From an uncultured Isosphaeraceae bacterium (GTDB lineage Bacteria; Planctomycetota; Planctomycetia; Isosphaerales; Isosphaeraceae), in the NCBI GenBank assembly GCA_937907405.1, contig CALCIC010000986.1, forward strand, positions 1 to 5,089: a DNA stretch of 5,089 nucleotides, read 5' to 3'. Both the position numbers and the translations under genes were made by a program. Numbering within the stretch: the first letter of the stretch is position 1; every line of letters starts with the position of its first letter. Shown here one piece after another: positions 3,879 to 5,089 of the stretch. The notes under the pieces are model-generated. The model was not told the DNA's origin, searched no databases, and saw nothing but the letters and a program-made list of their open reading frames with translations.

Positions 3879-5089
3879 GCCTCGACGGCGCCACGTGGAC
3901 GGTCCTCGACCCGATGCGCCGGCGCGGGCTGACGCCCAACCTCGACGCGCTGCTCAGGCGATCGGCCCACGGCGAGCTGACCTCGATCATCCCGCCGGTG
4001 ACCACCGCCGCGTGGACCTCGATGGTCACCGGCTGCAACCCGGCGCGGCACGGGGGCTTCGACCACCGCTACTTCGACGCCGCCGAGAACCGGATGAAGG
4101 TCAACCACTCGGGCCGCGTCCGCGTCCCCAACCTCTGGCGAACCCTCTCCGACGCCGGCCGACGCGCCGCCTGCCTGAACGTCCCGGGCCTGTTCCCGCC
4201 CCCCCAGATCGACGGCGTGGTGGTCTCCGGCATGGACGCGCCCCACCTCGACGCGGCGCTCCAGGGCTCGCCCGCCTTCGCCGCCCGGCTCAAGGCCGAG
4301 GTCCCGGACTACACGCTCCGCTACTTCTGGAAGCGGGCCCCGCAGACCCTCGAAGAGCTTCGGCTCAACGCCGGCCTCACCGTCGAGAGCTTCCTGGGCC
4401 GGGCCAAGGGGGGGCTGCTGGCCGACAAGGCGTTCCCGGACTGGTCGGCCCTGATGGTCCAGTTCCAGAACCTCGACCCGTTCCAGCATCGCGCCTGGCG
4501 ATACCTGAACGTGGATGCGACCGGCATCGACGACCCTGAATGGAACGCCGCCGCCGCCGAGGTGATCCGCGGTCTGGACCGGGCCGTCGGGATGCTCTGC
4601 GAGCTGGCCGAGGCGCGCGGGGCGGCCGTGATGGTCGTCAGCGACCACGGCTTCGGCCCCTGCGAGGGCCGGATCGACGTCAACCGCATCCTGCTCGACG
4701 CCGGGATCGCCCAGGGCGCGGGAATCGGCCGCAAGCTGGTCCGTCGCGGTCGGCAGGCCGTCGACCGCCTGCGCGTCTGGAAGGCCAAGCGCAACGACCC
4801 CGCCGCGCGGTCGGCCTCGTTCGAGCAGTCCGTCGCCGGCTCGTTCCCGTTCGACTGGTCGCGGACGCTGGCCTTCGCCCCCCACCAGGACACGGCGGCG
4901 ATGATCTATGTGAACTCGCCCGCCCGTCGCGGAGGCGTCCGCCACGCGGCCCCATTGTACACTCCCCGAGAGATCGAGGAGGCCCGCGACGCCGCCGCCG
5001 AGGCGCTGGCCGAGGCCCGCCACCCCGAGACGAATCGCAAGCTCTTCCCCCGGATCATCGCCACGGCCGAGGCCTTCGGGATCGACCCG
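3845..5089 (+). CDS. alkaline-phosphatase-superfamily type I phosphodiesterase/nucleotide pyrophosphatase, N-terminal part
   Basis: Open frame from ATG 3845 to the right edge without a stop: 415 residues, C-terminus missing. GGGAAG (3831-3836) lies 8 nt before the ATG, inside the methyltransferase gene, which it overlaps by 34 nt. The N-terminus RILVLGLDGATWTVLDPM (7-24) carries the first metal ligand D14. PPVTTAAWTSMVTGCNPARHG (50-70) is the nucleophile block, with T53 the likely catalytic threonine. QNLDPFQHR (208-216) supplies D211 and H215, and VVSDHGFGP (264-272) supplies D267 and H268. This order is that of metal-dependent type I phosphodiesterases (predicted AP superfamily, COG3379-like). 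The last metal-binding histidine should lie beyond the window. Such enzymes hydrolyse phosphodiesters or phosphomonoesters. There is no signal peptide, so action in the cytoplasm is likely. The substrate is unknown; a nucleotide-sugar, lipid-linked or glycan phosphate would fit the methyltransferase neighbour. Confidence 0.88.
   Translation, partial: MATSLDRILVLGLDGATWTVLDPMRRRGLTPNLDALLRRSAHGELTSIIPPVTTAAWTSMVTGCNPARHGGFDHRYFDAAENRMKVNHSGRVRVPNLWRTLSDAGRRAACLNVPGLFPPPQIDGVVVSGMDAPHLDAALQGSPAFAARLKAEVPDYTLRYFWKRAPQTLEELRLNAGLTVESFLGRAKGGLLADKAFPDWSALMVQFQNLDPFQHRAWRYLNVDATGIDDPEWNAAAAEVIRGLDRAVGMLCELAEARGAAVMVVSDHGFGPCEGRIDVNRILLDAGIAQGAGIGRKLVRRGRQAVDRLRVWKAKRNDPAARSASFEQSVAGSFPFDWSRTLAFAPHQDTAAMIYVNSPARRGGVRHAAPLYTPREIEEARDAAAEALAEARHPETNRKLFPRIIATAEAFGIDP

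Noticed and set aside
3875..5023. Minus-strand open frame of 382 codons opposite the phosphodiesterase gene
   Set aside because: Composition is Gly/Val/Arg-rich and repetitive; the plus-strand frame carries all expected phosphodiesterase motifs from 3845 to the edge without a stop.

Overview
The DNA is GC-rich, with strong G/C preference at third codon positions and GTG/ATG starts. It carries genes of the futalosine (mqn) menaquinone route and a small-protein/HNH-endonuclease pair of a type I recall from planctomycetes and cyanobacteria. Together these suggest a planctomycete, perhaps of the Isosphaeraceae. That placement is inference from style and gene content; there is no rRNA or other marker to settle it.

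Layout, all genes on the + strand. Positions 1-187 are the C-terminal end of a UbiA-family membrane prenyltransferase. After a 124-nt gap with a good sigma70-like promoter comes a complete mqnE (aminofutalosine synthase, 312-1463). These two belong to the same quinone pathway: MqnE makes aminofutalosine from chorismate-derived carboxyvinyloxybenzoate, and a UbiA-type enzyme (MqnP) later attaches the polyprenyl tail.

Positions 1464-2838 look like an accessory insert between housekeeping genes. They hold a translationally coupled pair (a 92-aa protein of unknown function and an HNH endonuclease, sharing a GTGA overlap), then about 100 bp of nested inverted repeats built on GGGTCAG/CTGACCC that resembles a REP/MITE-like element or eroded transposon end, then an unrecognised 158-aa orphan protein ending in FNIWD.

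Positions 2839-3038 are intergenic. They hold two short palindromes and a near-consensus promoter (TTGACC, 17 nt, TAAGAT) whose spacer contains an inverted repeat. The promoter serves a two-gene unit: a class I SAM-dependent methyltransferase (3039-3878) and, overlapping it by 34 nt, an alkaline-phosphatase-superfamily phosphodiesterase (from 3845, open at the right edge). Enzymes of these kinds often occur near surface-glycan genes, but nothing here fixes their substrates.

The most promising less-described item is the small protein/HNH pair, followed by the repeat element next to it. I see no CRISPR array, tRNA, rRNA or complete transposase gene.
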